A stretch of DNA of 64,000 bases from Burkholderia sp. HI2500 (lineage in GTDB: Bacteria > Pseudomonadota > Gammaproteobacteria > Burkholderiales > Burkholderiaceae), in assembly GCF_002223055.1 (NCBI RefSeq), contig NZ_NKFL01000004.1, forward strand, positions 62,001 through 126,000. The letters are read 5' to 3'. The notes under the pieces are model-generated. The model was not told where the DNA came from. It saw nothing but the letters and a program-made list of their open reading frames with translations, and made no database searches. This document shows, piece after piece, positions 48,674 through 60,472 of this stretch. A program made the position numbers and the translations under genes. Numbering within the stretch: position 1 is the stretch's first letter; each line of letters starts with the position of its first letter.

Positions 48674-48777
48674 GCGCACCCCCGCGCGGGGCGGCTTCCC
48701 CTGGTCGTCCCGCGCACCCGAATTCATGCGGCCGGTGCCTCGATGCGCCGGCACGCCATCCAACATCAGGAGACGAC

Positions 48778-49785
48778 ATGGCAGCCCCCATCCTCGATCC
48801 GAATGCGCCGGCCTTCACGCGGCGTTACATGAACCTCGCCGACCCGCGTCTCGGGGCGCAGGCGCTCTTTGCCAGCGACGAATTCTTCGCGCCGAAGGAG
48901 CGCATGCTGAATCCCGAGCCGGCCGTGTTCATCCCCGGCAAGTACGACGACCACGGCAAGTGGATGGACGGCTGGGAAACGCGCCGCAAGCGCACGACCG
49001 GCCACGACTTCTGCGTGGTGCGGCTCGCGCGGCCGGGCGTGATCCACGGCGTCGACCTCGATACGAGCCACTTCACCGGCAACTTCCCGCCGGCCGCGTC
49101 GATCGACGCGTGCGTCGCCGAAGGCGACACGCCGCCTGATGACGCCGAATGGCACCCGATCGTCCCGGCGACGACGCTGCAGGGCAATTCGCATCACTAC
49201 GTGAGTGTCGACGATGCGCAGCCCTATACGCACCTGCGCGTGAACCTGTACCCGGACGGCGGCCTCGCGCGGCTGCGCGTGTACGGCCAGCCGCAGCGCG
49301 ACTGGCGCCAGGTGCCGGCCGGCGAGCTCGTCGATCTCGCGGCGATCGAGAACGGCGGCTACCTGGTGGCCGCGAACAACCAGCACTTCGGCCCGGCGTC
49401 GCAGATGCTGATGCCGGGGCGCGGCGTGAACATGGGCGACGGCTGGGAAACGCGGCGGCGCCGCGAGCCCGGCAACGACTGGGCGATCGTCGCGCTCGCG
49501 CGGCCGGGCATCATCCGGCGCGTCGAGGTCGATACCGCGTTCTTCAAGGGCAATTTCCCCGACCGCTGCTCGCTGCAGGCCGCGCGGGTCGCGGGCGGCA
49601 CCGACGATTCGCTCGTCACGCAGGCGATGTTCTGGGCCGAACTGCTCGGCGAGCAGAAGCTGCAGATGGACCACGTCCACACGTTCGACCAGCTTGCCGC
49701 GCTCGGCCCCGTCACGCACGTGCGTTTCAACATCTTCCCGGACGGCGGCGTGTCGCGCCTGCGTCTGTGGGGCGAGTCGGCTTGA
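48778..49785 (+). CDS. alc: Allantoicase
   Basis: 335 residues from ATG at 48778 with CAGGAGACGAC upstream. Splits allantoate to urea and ureidoglycolate. The protein is an internal duplication: [19 protein letters not shown] and [19 protein letters not shown] are the paired repeats, and [17 protein letters not shown] pairs with [17 protein letters not shown], each repeat forming one jelly-roll lobe. Followed 14 bases later by ureidoglycolate lyase, the next pathway step. Confidence 0.96.
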   Translation: MAAPILDPNAPAFTRRYMNLADPRLGAQALFASDEFFAPKERMLNPEPAVFIPGKYDDHGKWMDGWETRRKRTTGHDFCVVRLARPGVIHGVDLDTSHFTGNFPPAASIDACVAEGDTPPDDAEWHPIVPATTLQGNSHHYVSVDDAQPYTHLRVNLYPDGGLARLRVYGQPQRDWRQVPAGELVDLAAIENGGYLVAANNQHFGPASQMLMPGRGVNMGDGWETRRRREPGNDWAIVALARPGIIRRVEVDTAFFKGNFPDRCSLQAARVAGGTDDSLVTQAMFWAELLGEQKLQMDHVHTFDQLAALGPVTHVRFNIFPDGGVSRLRLWGESA

Positions 49786-49799
49786 AGGAGGGCAACGGC

Positions 49800-50318
49800 A
49801 TGAGCGAATCCCGGATCCTGCGCGTCGAGCGCCTGACGCGCGAAGCGTTCGCGCCGTTCGGCGACGTGATCGCGCTCGAAGGCGCGCGGCATTTTCCGAT
49901 CAACGGCGGCACGACCGAGCGCTTCCACGATCTCGCGACGATCGACGTGTGCGCGGACGGCGGCCGCCCGCTCGTCAGCGTGTTCCGCGCGCAGCCGCGC
50001 GCGCTGCCGGTCGCGGTCACGCTGATGGAGCGCCATCCGCACGGCAGCCAGGCATTCATCCCGCTTGCGGCCGTGTCGCGCTACGCGATCGTCGTCGCGC
50101 CCGCGGGCGAATTCCGGCCGGACGCGATGCGCGCGTTCCTCGCGGAAGGCTGGCAGGGCGTGAATTATGCGAAGGGCGTCTGGCACCATCCGCTGCTCGC
50201 GCTCGACGCGGTCAGCGATTTCGTGATCGTCGATCGCGGCGGGCCGCAGCCGAACTGCGACGAAATCCCGCTCGAGCGTGCGTGGGCGCTCGAGTTCGAG
50301 CCGGCCTGCGCGGCCTGA
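49800..50318 (+). CDS. allA: Ureidoglycolate lyase
   Basis: 172 residues from ATG at 49800. Converts ureidoglycolate to glyoxylate and urea. Cupin-like fold: [19 protein letters not shown], then [31 protein letters not shown] and the closing [15 protein letters not shown] match the family. It completes allantoate degradation with alc. No urease or allantoinase genes are in the window. Confidence 0.95.
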   Translation: MSESRILRVERLTREAFAPFGDVIALEGARHFPINGGTTERFHDLATIDVCADGGRPLVSVFRAQPRALPVAVTLMERHPHGSQAFIPLAAVSRYAIVVAPAGEFRPDAMRAFLAEGWQGVNYAKGVWHHPLLALDAVSDFVIVDRGGPQPNCDEIPLERAWALEFEPACAA

Positions 50319-50432
50319 CGCAAGGGCAACGCCCGGCTCCGGCTGCCTGACGGCCGCCCGGGCGGGCGTGTCGAAGGGTTTCCGAAAGCCTGGGGCACAC
50401 GACCCACGCGGCGGCGCGTCGCCGTTATCCCG

Positions 50433-50474
50433 AAAAGAACACGGCCCGGGCGGCAAGATGCCGGCCGGGCCGTG
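50433..50474 (-). terminator. Terminator of fur, with facing allA
   Basis: 10-bp stem CACGGCCCGG/CCGGGCCGTG (50440-50449, 50465-50474) with an inner CGGC-AAGAT-GCCG extension. On the minus strand it is followed by TTCTTTTCGG. It lies 22 bases beyond the fur stop. Confidence 0.75.
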
Positions 50475-50496
50475 CTGCGTGCGCGAGGCGCGCGAA

Positions 50497-50925
50497 TCAG
50501 TGCTTGCGGTGCGGGCAGTTCTCGGTCGTGCACGAACCGTACATCGCGAGCGAGTGCTCCTGGAGCCGGAAGCCGCGCTCCTTCGCGATCGCCTGCTGGC
50601 GGCCTTCGATCTCGGCGTCGAAGAATTCCTCGACACGGCCGCAATCGAGGCACACGAGGTGATCGTGGTGCGAGCCTTCGTTCAGTTCGAACACGGCCTT
50701 GCCGGATTCGAAGTTGCTGCGCGTGAGCAGGCCGGCCTGCTCGAACTGCGTCAGCACGCGATAGACGGTGGCCAGCCCGATGTCGAGCTGCTCGTTGAGC
50801 AGGTTCCGGTAGACGTCTTCTGCCGTCAGGTGGCGCACCGGGCTTTGCTGGAAGATCTCGAGAATCTTGAGGCGCGGTAGGGTGGCCTTTAGCCCGATAT
50901 TCTTGAGATCCGTCGGATTGGTCAT
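50497..50925 (-). CDS. fur: Ferric uptake regulator
   Basis: 142 residues. Iron-dependent repressor. N-terminal DNA-binding domain ([56 protein letters not shown]), then the metal sites [18 protein letters not shown] with two cysteines and the histidine cluster, and a C-terminal ENCPHRKH. Faces away from bamE, the common fur-omlA/bamE head-to-head arrangement. Confidence 0.97.
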   Translation of the reverse strand: MTNPTDLKNIGLKATLPRLKILEIFQQSPVRHLTAEDVYRNLLNEQLDIGLATVYRVLTQFEQAGLLTRSNFESGKAVFELNEGSHHDHLVCLDCGRVEEFFDAEIEGRQQAIAKERGFRLQEHSLAMYGSCTTENCPHRKH

Positions 50926-50927
50926 GG

Positions 50928-50941
50928 CTAGGCATCCCTAG
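50928..50941. repeat. Short inverted repeat before fur
   Basis: CTAGG-CATC-CCTAG, three bases upstream of the fur start codon, next to TACAAT at 50944-50949. It could be an operator or the -10 region of either divergent gene; it is not a recognisable Fur box. Confidence 0.3.
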
Positions 50942-51066
50942 AGTACAATGCAGGGCTTCAATGTTACCGGCTTTTCGCCGTTCCAGAAACACGCGCGGCC
51001 TGCACACGGGCCTGCACGGTGAGGGAAATGATTCCAGAATCTCTTTCGCACTTTCAGAGGAGCCGC

Positions 51067-51885
51067 ATGCGGAGTGTCATCATCGCTGCCGCCGCCGTTG
51101 CCGCGCTGGCTGGTTGTTCGTCGTACGACAGCGTGACGCAGCGCATCGCGCAGAGCATCACCCCCTACCGGATCACCGTCGTGCAAGGCAACTTCGTGTC
51201 GCAGGAGAAGGCCGCGCAGCTGCAGGTCGGCATGTCGCGCGAGCAGGTGCGCGCGTTGCTCGGCACCCCGTTGCTGGCCGACATGTTCCACGCCGACCGT
51301 TGGGACTACCTCTTTTACTTCAAGCGCGGCTCGACGGCAGTCGTCCAGCAGCGCGATCTCGTCGTGACGTTCTCGGGCGATCGCCTGGCGAGCTGGACGG
51401 GGGCGGACAACCTGCCTTCGGAACTCGACCTGCTGGCCGATATCGACGGCGACCGCGGCGGCAAGAAGGCGAAGGCGGCCGCAGCGGCGAAGAAGGCCGC
51501 CGAGGCTGCCGCCGCCGCGAGCGCCGCGCAAGCGGCCGCGAGCGCGCCGGCGCCGGACGCTGTCGCCAGCCCGTCCACCGTGCCGGCGTCCGCTGCGGTG
51601 GTCGACCAGGATGCGAACGCGCAGGCCGCCCGCGCGGCGAACCGCGCGACCAACCAGGTGTCGGGGCAGGGTTCGGGTTCGCGCCGGTTCACGCCGGCCG
51701 CGAAAGCCTCGGCCGGCGCGCCGGTGCCGGGCGGCCAGCCGCCGGGCGCCGCGCCGGCGATCCAGCCGCAGTTCCAGTTCCATCGGCCGCCGCAGCCGAA
51801 CGCGTCGAACGAGGCTGCACCGCCGGTCGGCCCGCAAGGCTCGGACAACCTGCAGAACCAGCCGCTCACCGCGCCGGCCCAGTAA
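51067..51885 (+). CDS. bamE: Outer-membrane assembly lipoprotein BamE (OmlA) with long tail
   Basis: 272 residues from ATG at 51067, with AGAGGAGCC upstream. Lipobox ALAGCSSYD, so the mature protein is a lipoprotein of the BAM complex. The BamE fold covers about residues 35-125: YRITVVQGNFVSQEKAAQL, VGMSREQVRALLGTPLLADM and HADRWDYLFYFKRG. The last about 150 residues are Ala/Lys, then Ala/Pro/Gln-rich and low complexity, absent from the 113-residue E. coli protein. Paired with fur head to head. Confidence 0.94.
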   Translation: MRSVIIAAAAVAALAGCSSYDSVTQRIAQSITPYRITVVQGNFVSQEKAAQLQVGMSREQVRALLGTPLLADMFHADRWDYLFYFKRGSTAVVQQRDLVVTFSGDRLASWTGADNLPSELDLLADIDGDRGGKKAKAAAAAKKAAEAAAAASAAQAAASAPAPDAVASPSTVPASAAVVDQDANAQAARAANRATNQVSGQGSGSRRFTPAAKASAGAPVPGGQPPGAAPAIQPQFQFHRPPQPNASNEAAPPVGPQGSDNLQNQPLTAPAQ

Positions 51886-51950
51886 GCAGCCGGCGTGCGG
51901 AAACAGGGCGGCATGCGCCGCCCGCTTTTATACCTGTCGTGTAGAAAGCC

Positions 51951-52748
51951 ATGAAGATTGCGATTGCCGGGGCATCGGGCCGAATGGGCCGGATGCTGAT
52001 CGAAGCCGTTCTCAACGATGCCGACGCGCAGCTCGTCGGCGCGCTCGACCGCGCCGATTCGCCGTTCCTCGGCCAGGACGCCGGCGCGTTCCTCGGCAAG
52101 GAAACCGGGGTCAAGCTGACCGCCGACCTCGACGCCGTGTTCGCGCAGGCCGACACCCTGATCGATTTCACGCGTCCGGAAGGCACGATGGCCCATATCG
52201 AGGCCGCGCTGCGCCACGACGTGAAGCTCGTGATCGGCACGACCGGCTTCACCGCCGAGCAGAAGGCCGAGTTGCAAGCGGCGGCGGGCAAGATCGGCAT
52301 CGTGTTCGCGGCGAACATGAGCGTCGGCGTGAACGTCACGCTGAAGCTGCTCGAATTCGCGGCGAAGCATTTCTCGCATGGCTACGACATCGAGATCATC
52401 GAGGCGCATCACCGCCACAAGGTCGACGCGCCGTCGGGCACCGCGCTGATGATGGGCGAGGCCGTCGCCGGCGCGCTCGGGCGCTCGCTCGACGATTGCG
52501 CGGTGTACGGCCGCCACGGCGTGACGGGCGAGCGCGATCCGTCGTCGATCGGCTTTGCCGCGGTGCGCGGCGGCGACATCGTCGGCGATCACACCGTGCT
52601 GTTCGCCGGGATCGGCGAGCGCATCGAGATCACGCACAAGTCGTCGAGCCGCGTGTCGTACGCGCAGGGCGCGCTGCGCGCGGTCCACTTCCTGTCGGCG
52701 CGCGGCGCCGGCCTGTTCGACATGCAGGACGTGCTCGGCCTGCGCTGA
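51951..52748 (+). CDS. dapB: 4-hydroxy-tetrahydrodipicolinate reductase
   Basis: 265 residues. NAD(P)H-dependent step of lysine and diaminopimelate synthesis. Cofactor loop [18 protein letters not shown], then [30 protein letters not shown], and the catalytic region [19 protein letters not shown] with its histidine pair and lysine. Followed 18 bases later by exbB-like. Confidence 0.97.
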   Translation: MKIAIAGASGRMGRMLIEAVLNDADAQLVGALDRADSPFLGQDAGAFLGKETGVKLTADLDAVFAQADTLIDFTRPEGTMAHIEAALRHDVKLVIGTTGFTAEQKAELQAAAGKIGIVFAANMSVGVNVTLKLLEFAAKHFSHGYDIEIIEAHHRHKVDAPSGTALMMGEAVAGALGRSLDDCAVYGRHGVTGERDPSSIGFAAVRGGDIVGDHTVLFAGIGERIEITHKSSSRVSYAQGALRAVHFLSARGAGLFDMQDVLGLR

Positions 52749-52766
52749 CACCACGGGGAAACTCCG

Positions 52767-53435
52767 ATGGCGATACCCACCGGCGTTGTCCACTACCTCG
52801 AAAGCGGCGATGCGATCACGCATGCCGTCGCCTATGTGCTGCTGGCGATGTCCGTCGCCAGCTGGTGCTTCCTCCTCATGAAAGCCTGGCTCCTGGTCCG
52901 CGCGAAGCGGCAGGGGCCGCGCGCGCTTGCCGCGTTCTGGCGCGCGCCGTCGCTCGACGCGGGCATCGCCGCGCTCGCCGGCGCCGATCGCGAGCGCGTG
53001 TTCGTGCCGCTCGCCGAAGCCGCGCGCGATGCGGCTGACGACCACGACCCGGCTGCCCTGGCCGCGCGCGTCGAGCGCGGCGAACGCGTGCTGCGCGCGT
53101 TGCGGCACGCGATGCTGCGCTCGCAGCGGCGCCTCGAATTCGGCCAGGTGCTGCTCGCGTCGATCGGCAGCACCGCACCGTTCGTCGGGCTGCTCGGCAC
53201 CGTGTGGGGCATCTACCACGCGCTCGGCAGCATCGCCGCGAGCGGGCAGGCGCAGATCGAGAACGTCGCGGGGCCGGTCGGCGAGGCGCTGATCATGACC
53301 GCGTTCGGGCTCGTCGTCGCGATTCCCGCGGTGCTGGCCTACAACATCCTCGGGCGGCTCGTGCGGCAGCTCGCCGAGGAACTCGACGGCTTCGCGCGCG
53401 ACCTGCACGTGTTCGTGTGCGCGCAGGAAGCCTGA
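52767..53435 (+). CDS. exbB: MotA/TolQ/ExbB-type proton channel protein
   Basis: 222 residues with three hydrophobic segments: near residues 20-40 (AVAYVLLAMSVASWCFLLM), around 130-155 (LASIGSTAPFVGLLGTVWG) and 170-195 (GEALIMTAFGLVVAIPAVLA). The TAPFVGLLGTVWGI and GEALIMTAFGLVVAIP motifs define the family. It pairs with the ExbD-type gene 24 bases downstream. Whether it serves TonB or a Tol-like partner is not shown; no tonB, tolA or tolB is nearby. Confidence 0.9.
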   Translation: MAIPTGVVHYLESGDAITHAVAYVLLAMSVASWCFLLMKAWLLVRAKRQGPRALAAFWRAPSLDAGIAALAGADRERVFVPLAEAARDAADDHDPAALAARVERGERVLRALRHAMLRSQRRLEFGQVLLASIGSTAPFVGLLGTVWGIYHALGSIAASGQAQIENVAGPVGEALIMTAFGLVVAIPAVLAYNILGRLVRQLAEELDGFARDLHVFVCAQEA

Positions 53436-53459
53436 CGCGTCCATTCCGGAGGAGCGACC

Positions 53460-53921
53460 ATGGCATTCGGCGGACTCGAGCACCACAAGACGTCCGCGCC
53501 GATGGCGGAGATCAACATGACTCCGCTGATCGACGTGATGCTGGTGCTGCTCGTCATCTTCATCATCACCGCGCCGCTGATGACGCACGCGATCCGGCTC
53601 GACCTGCCGAAAGTCGCGGCCAGCGTCGCGCGCGACACGCCGCAATCCGTCACCTTGTCGATCGACGACGCGGGCAAGCTGTACTGGGACGACTCACCGG
53701 TCGCGCTCGATGCGCTGCCCGCGCGCTTCCGGGCCGCCGCCGCGGGCGGCGCGCCGCCCGAGTTGCGGCTGCGCGCGTCGCGTGCGACCCGCTACGACGT
53801 GATCGCGCAGGTGATGGGCGCCGCGCAGGCCGCCGGCCTCACGCGGATCGGCTTCGTGACCGACGTGCCGCCGCAGGCGGGCGGTTCCGCGGCGGCGCCC
53901 GCCGTGCCGGCCAACCGCTGA
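53460..53921 (+). CDS. exbD: ExbD/TolR-type protein
   Basis: 153 residues, ATG preceded by GGAGGAGCGACC. One N-terminal membrane helix holding the family motif MAEINMTPLIDVMLVLLVI with the proton-path aspartate, then a periplasmic domain (VTLSIDDAGKLYWDDSPVAL). It works with the ExbB-type protein in the inner membrane to turn proton flow into mechanical energy for an outer-membrane process. Confidence 0.92.
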   Translation: MAFGGLEHHKTSAPMAEINMTPLIDVMLVLLVIFIITAPLMTHAIRLDLPKVAASVARDTPQSVTLSIDDAGKLYWDDSPVALDALPARFRAAAAGGAPPELRLRASRATRYDVIAQVMGAAQAAGLTRIGFVTDVPPQAGGSAAAPAVPANR

Positions 53922-53999
53922 GCGGAGCCGGCGGGCCTGTCCCGGCCACGGGATCGGGCCGCACGCCGCAAGACCGGTCGAATGGGCCGGCGCGGACGG

Positions 54000-54005
54000 T
54001 ATAAT
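54000..54005 (+). promoter_or_regulatory. Perfect -10 box (TATAAT) upstream of leuS
   Basis: An exact TATAAT in GC-rich context, with GTCGAA as a poor -35 at 17 bases. Transcription from here would give leuS a leader of about 200 bases. Confidence 0.5.
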
Positions 54006-54035
54006 CAACGTTTTTCCCGGTTGGCAGGCTTTTTT

Positions 54036-56808
<2,773 letters not shown>

Positions 56809-56846
56809 CGGCCGCTGGCCATCGGACGTACCCAGAAGGAGCGAAG

Positions 56847-57401
56847 GTGATCCGCAGATCGTTTTTGATGCTCGCTGTCGGCAGCGCGGTTGCGCTGTCG
56901 GCATGCGGCTTCCAGTTGCGCGGCCAGCAGGACTACGCGTTCAAGCACCTGCTGATCGCCGGCGCGCCGGCGCCGGTCGAGGCGCGTCTCGTGCGCCTCG
57001 TCGAGGCCGGCAGCGACACGAAGATCGTCAAGTCGGCGGACGACGCCGACGCCGTGCTGACCATGTGGGAATCGCGTGGCCAGAACACGCTGACGCTCAA
57101 CAAGTACGGTTCGGCGCAGGAATACGCGCTCTTCTATACGTTGCGTTATCAGTTGACGAGCAAGGACGGCACCGTGCTGATCCCGCCGAGCGCGATCGCG
57201 CTGAACCGCGCGATGACGTACAGCGATCAGTACACGAACGCGAAGGCGCAGGAAGCGGACCTCCTGTACGCCGACATGCAGAGCGACGCGGTCGACCAGC
57301 TGATGCGGCGTCTCGCGATCGTCCATTCGCTGACGCCGGCGCCGGAAGACGTGGTGCCGGGCGTCGCACCGCGCGCGCCGCTGCCGCCGCCGCCGCTCTG
57401 A
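56847..57401 (+). CDS. lptE: LPS-assembly lipoprotein LptE
   Basis: 184 residues from a GTG at 56847 behind AGAAGGAGCGAAG. Lipobox VALSACGFQLRG. LptE plugs and helps fold LptD in the outer membrane for lipopolysaccharide export. Length and the GFQLRGQQDYAFKHLLI beginning are typical, with a Pro-rich C-terminus (PRAPLPPPPL). It lies between leuS and holA as in E. coli, which confirms the call. Confidence 0.93.
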   Translation: MIRRSFLMLAVGSAVALSACGFQLRGQQDYAFKHLLIAGAPAPVEARLVRLVEAGSDTKIVKSADDADAVLTMWESRGQNTLTLNKYGSAQEYALFYTLRYQLTSKDGTVLIPPSAIALNRAMTYSDQYTNAKAQEADLLYADMQSDAVDQLMRRLAIVHSLTPAPEDVVPGVAPRAPLPPPPL

Positions 57402-57419
57402 TCGACGGCGCACGTATCG

Positions 57420-58514
57420 ATGCAACTGCGACTTGATGCGCTGGAGCCGCACCTCGCGAAGGGGTTGGCCGGGCTCTATACCGTCTACGGCGACGAGCCG
57501 CTGCTCGCGCAGGAAGCGTGCGACCGCATTCGTGCGGCCGCGCGCGCGGGCGGCTTCACCGAGCGTTCGGTGCATACGGTCGAGCGCGGCTTCGACTGGA
57601 GCGTGCTGCTCGGCGCGACCCAGGCGATGTCGCTGTTCGGCGAGCGCCAGCTGATCGAGCTGCGCATTCCGTCGGGCAAGCCCGGCAAGGAAGGCGCCGA
57701 TGCGCTGAAGACGCTCGCGGCCACGCCGAACCCCGACGCGCTGATGCTCGTCACGCTGCCGCGTCTCGACGCGGCCACGCAGAAATCCGCGTGGTTCACC
57801 GCGCTGCAGAACGGCGGCGTCGCGCTGAAGATCGATCCGGTCGACCGCGCGCAGCTGCCGAACTGGATCGGCCAGCGCCTCGCGCTGCAGGGCCAGCGCG
57901 CCGCGCCCGGCGAGGACGGGCGGCGCGCGCTGCAGTTCATCGCCGAGCGCGTCGAAGGCAACCTGCTCGCCGCACACCAGGAAATCCAGAAGCTCGGGCT
58001 GCTGTATCCGCAGGGTGCGCTGTCGTTCGAGCAGGTGCACGACGCGGTGCTGAACGTTGCGCGTTACGACGTCTTCAAGCTGAACGAAGCCATGCTCGCC
58101 GGCGACGCCGCGCGGCTCGCGCGGATGATCGACGGGCTGAAGGGCGAGGGCGAGGCGATCGTGCTCGTGATGTGGGCCGTCGTCGAGGAATTGCGCACGC
58201 TGCTGCGGATCAAGCGCGGCACGACGGCCGGCAAGCCGCTGGCAACGCTGCTGCGCGAGAACCGCGTGTGGGGGCCGCGCGAGCGGCTGATCGGTCCCGC
58301 GCTGAATCGCGTGTCCGAAGCCGTGCTCGAGAAGGCGCTCGCATTTGCCGCGAAGCTCGACCGTCAGGTCAAGGGGCTCACGGCCGTCGCGCCGGGCCGC
58401 CGTACGCAGGACGAACCGCCGCCCGATCCGTGGGACGGGCTGTTCCAGCTCGCGATGACGGTGGCCGGTGCCCGCGGCGAGCGACCGCCGACCGCGGGGC
58501 GCGTGCGACGCTAA
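57420..58514 (+). CDS. holA: DNA polymerase III delta subunit
   Basis: 364 residues. Delta opens the sliding clamp as part of the clamp loader. Seen: GLYTVYGDEPLLAQEACDRI at the N-terminus, RQLIELRIPSGKPGKEGADA, and LLAAHQEIQKLGLLYPQGAL; the ATPase Walker motifs are absent, as expected for delta. It starts 18 bases after lptE and is likely cotranslated with it. Confidence 0.94.
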   Translation: MQLRLDALEPHLAKGLAGLYTVYGDEPLLAQEACDRIRAAARAGGFTERSVHTVERGFDWSVLLGATQAMSLFGERQLIELRIPSGKPGKEGADALKTLAATPNPDALMLVTLPRLDAATQKSAWFTALQNGGVALKIDPVDRAQLPNWIGQRLALQGQRAAPGEDGRRALQFIAERVEGNLLAAHQEIQKLGLLYPQGALSFEQVHDAVLNVARYDVFKLNEAMLAGDAARLARMIDGLKGEGEAIVLVMWAVVEELRTLLRIKRGTTAGKPLATLLRENRVWGPRERLIGPALNRVSEAVLEKALAFAAKLDRQVKGLTAVAPGRRTQDEPPPDPWDGLFQLAMTVAGARGERPPTAGRVRR

Positions 58515-58652
58515 GTCCCGTTCGGGCCTTCAGCGCGCGCTGCGCAACCCGCTTACAATGTTTCGATGGCTGGCGCGGCCTTCCGGCCGCCGCCGCTCAC
58601 GCTTCCCCACGAATTCATGCCGCCCCGCGCGGCGCGCTTCTCGAGTCACACG

Positions 58653-59924
58653 ATGGATATCGATCAGTACATGACCGACCTGGGCCGTCGCGCCCGGCAC
58701 GCTTCCCGCGCGATGGCGCGCGCCAGCACGGCGGCGAAGAACGCGGCGCTCGACGCCGTGGCGCGCGCGATCGAACGCGACGCACAGGTGCTGAAGGACG
58801 CGAATGCGCGCGATGTCGCCCGTGCCCGTGAAAAGGGGATGGATGCCGCGTTCGTCGATCGCCTGACGCTGTCGGACAAGGCGCTGAAGACGATGGTCGA
58901 GGGCTTGCGCCAGGTGGCGTCGCTGGCCGATCCGATCGGCGAGATCAGCAACCTCAAGTACCGCCCGAGCGGCATCCAGGTCGGCCAGATGCGCGTGCCG
59001 CTCGGCGTGATCGGCATCATCTACGAATCGCGCCCGAACGTGACGATCGACGCGGCGGCGCTGTGCCTGAAGTCGGGCAACGCGACGATCCTGCGCGGCG
59101 GCTCCGAGGCGCTCGAATCGAACGCGGCGCTCGCGAAGCTGATCGGCGAAGGGCTCGAGGCAGCCGGCCTGCCGCAGGACGCGGTGCAGGTCGTCGCGAC
59201 GGCCGATCGCGCGGCGGTCGGCAAGCTGATCACGATGACCGAGTACGTCGACGTGATCGTGCCGCGCGGCGGCAAGAGCCTGATCGAGCGCCTGATCAAC
59301 GAGGCGCGCGTGCCGATGATCAAGCACCTCGACGGCATCTGCCACGTGTACGTCGACGATCGCGCCGATCTCGCCAAGGCGCTGACCGTCTGCGACAACG
59401 CGAAGACGCACCGCTACGGCACCTGCAACACGATGGAGACGCTGCTCGTCGCGAGCGGCGTCGCGGCGACGCTGCTGCCGCCGCTCGGCAAGCTGTATCG
59501 CGACAAGCAGGTCGAACTGCGCGTCGACGCGGCCGCACGCGCGGTGCTCGCCGATGCGGGCGTCGGCCCGCTCGTCGATGCCACCGTGGAAGACTGGCAC
59601 ACCGAGTATCTCGCGCCGGTGCTCGCGATCAAGGTCGTCGACGGCCTCGACGCCGCGATCGAGCACATCAACCATTACGGCTCGCACCACACGGACGCGA
59701 TCGTCACCGAGGATCACGACCGCGCGATGCGGTTCCTGCGCGAGGTCGATTCGGCGAGCGTGATGGTCAACGCATCGACGCGCTTCGCGGACGGCTTCGA
59801 ATTCGGCCTCGGCGCGGAAATCGGCATCTCGAACGACAAGCTGCACGCACGCGGCCCCGTCGGCCTGGAAGGCTTGACGTCGCTGAAGTACGTCGTGCTC
59901 GGACACGGCGAAGGCCGCCAATAA
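58653..59924 (+). CDS. proA: Gamma-glutamyl phosphate reductase
   Basis: 423 residues from ATG at 58653 ([20 protein letters not shown]); an upstream reading from 58566 gives a non-conserved extension. Reduces glutamate-5-phosphate to the semialdehyde in proline synthesis. Motifs: [34 protein letters not shown], the catalytic cysteine in [14 protein letters not shown], and the closing [20 protein letters not shown]. No proB is next to it. Confidence 0.97.
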   Translation: MDIDQYMTDLGRRARHASRAMARASTAAKNAALDAVARAIERDAQVLKDANARDVARAREKGMDAAFVDRLTLSDKALKTMVEGLRQVASLADPIGEISNLKYRPSGIQVGQMRVPLGVIGIIYESRPNVTIDAAALCLKSGNATILRGGSEALESNAALAKLIGEGLEAAGLPQDAVQVVATADRAAVGKLITMTEYVDVIVPRGGKSLIERLINEARVPMIKHLDGICHVYVDDRADLAKALTVCDNAKTHRYGTCNTMETLLVASGVAATLLPPLGKLYRDKQVELRVDAAARAVLADAGVGPLVDATVEDWHTEYLAPVLAIKVVDGLDAAIEHINHYGSHHTDAIVTEDHDRAMRFLREVDSASVMVNASTRFADGFEFGLGAEIGISNDKLHARGPVGLEGLTSLKYVVLGHGEGRQ

Positions 59925-59943
59925 ACAGCGAGGCGCACAATCG

Positions 59944-60366
59944 ATGGCGATGCTCTGGGTCAAGACGTTCCATATCGTTCTGATCGCCGCGTGGTTTGCA
60001 GGGTTGTTCTACCTGCCGCGCATCTACGTGAACCTGGCCATGGAAACCGATCCGGCCGCCGTGCGTCGCCTGCTGCTGATGGCGCGCAAGCTGTTCCGCT
60101 TCATGACGATGATCGCAGTGCCGGCGCTGGCCTGCGGGCTGTGGCTCTGGCTGTCGATCGGCATCGGGCAGGGGCAGGGCTGGATTCATGCGAAGGTGAC
60201 GGTCGTGCTGCTGCTGATCGTCTATCACGCGTATTGCGGGTATCTGCTGCGGGTGTTCGAGCGCGGCGAGAACCGCCGCACCGACAAGTGGTATCGCGTG
60301 TTCAACGAGCTGCCGGTGCTCGGCATGCTCGCGGCGGTCGCGCTGGTCGTGATCAAGCCGTTCTGA
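59944..60366 (+). CDS. hemJ: HemJ-type protoporphyrinogen oxidase family membrane protein
   Basis: 140 residues, four hydrophobic segments. The opening MLWVKTFHIVLIAAWFAGLF (conserved His10) with YLPRIYVN, and the end RVFNELPVLGMLAAVALVVI followed by KPF, are the HemJ (UPF0093) signatures. HemJ oxidises protoporphyrinogen IX in many proteobacteria that lack HemY and HemG. It starts 19 bases after proA, so is probably cotranscribed. Confidence 0.9.
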   Translation: MAMLWVKTFHIVLIAAWFAGLFYLPRIYVNLAMETDPAAVRRLLLMARKLFRFMTMIAVPALACGLWLWLSIGIGQGQGWIHAKVTVVLLLIVYHAYCGYLLRVFERGENRRTDKWYRVFNELPVLGMLAAVALVVIKPF

Positions 60367-60369
60367 GCG

Positions 60370-60397
60370 GCATCGCCGGCGAGGTTGCCGGCGATGC
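60370..60397. terminator. Perfect hairpin after hemJ
   Basis: 11-bp arms GCATCGCCGGC/GCCGGCGATGC around 6 bases, just after the hemJ stop. No T run follows; a second hairpin comes 8 bases later. Confidence 0.5.
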
Positions 60398-60405
60398 CTG
60401 ATAGG

Positions 60406-60433
60406 CAAACGGCGCCCTGCGGGGCGCCGTTTG
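60406..60433. terminator. Second perfect hairpin between hemJ and hexR
   Basis: 12-bp arms CAAACGGCGCCC/GGGCGCCGTTTG around 4 bases. The A and T ends of the arms and the TCGTTTA after it give partial T character on the plus side, and the arms give GTTTG on the minus side, so it could stop both converging transcripts. Confidence 0.65.
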
Positions 60434-60472
60434 TCGTTTACGGTTTCTGTGCGCAGTCGGCGCAGCGTCTGC

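Noticed and set aside
51315..53645. A long minus-strand frame opposite bamE, dapB and exbBD
   Set aside because: Covers three well-supported plus-strand genes in their antisense; no recognisable motif.
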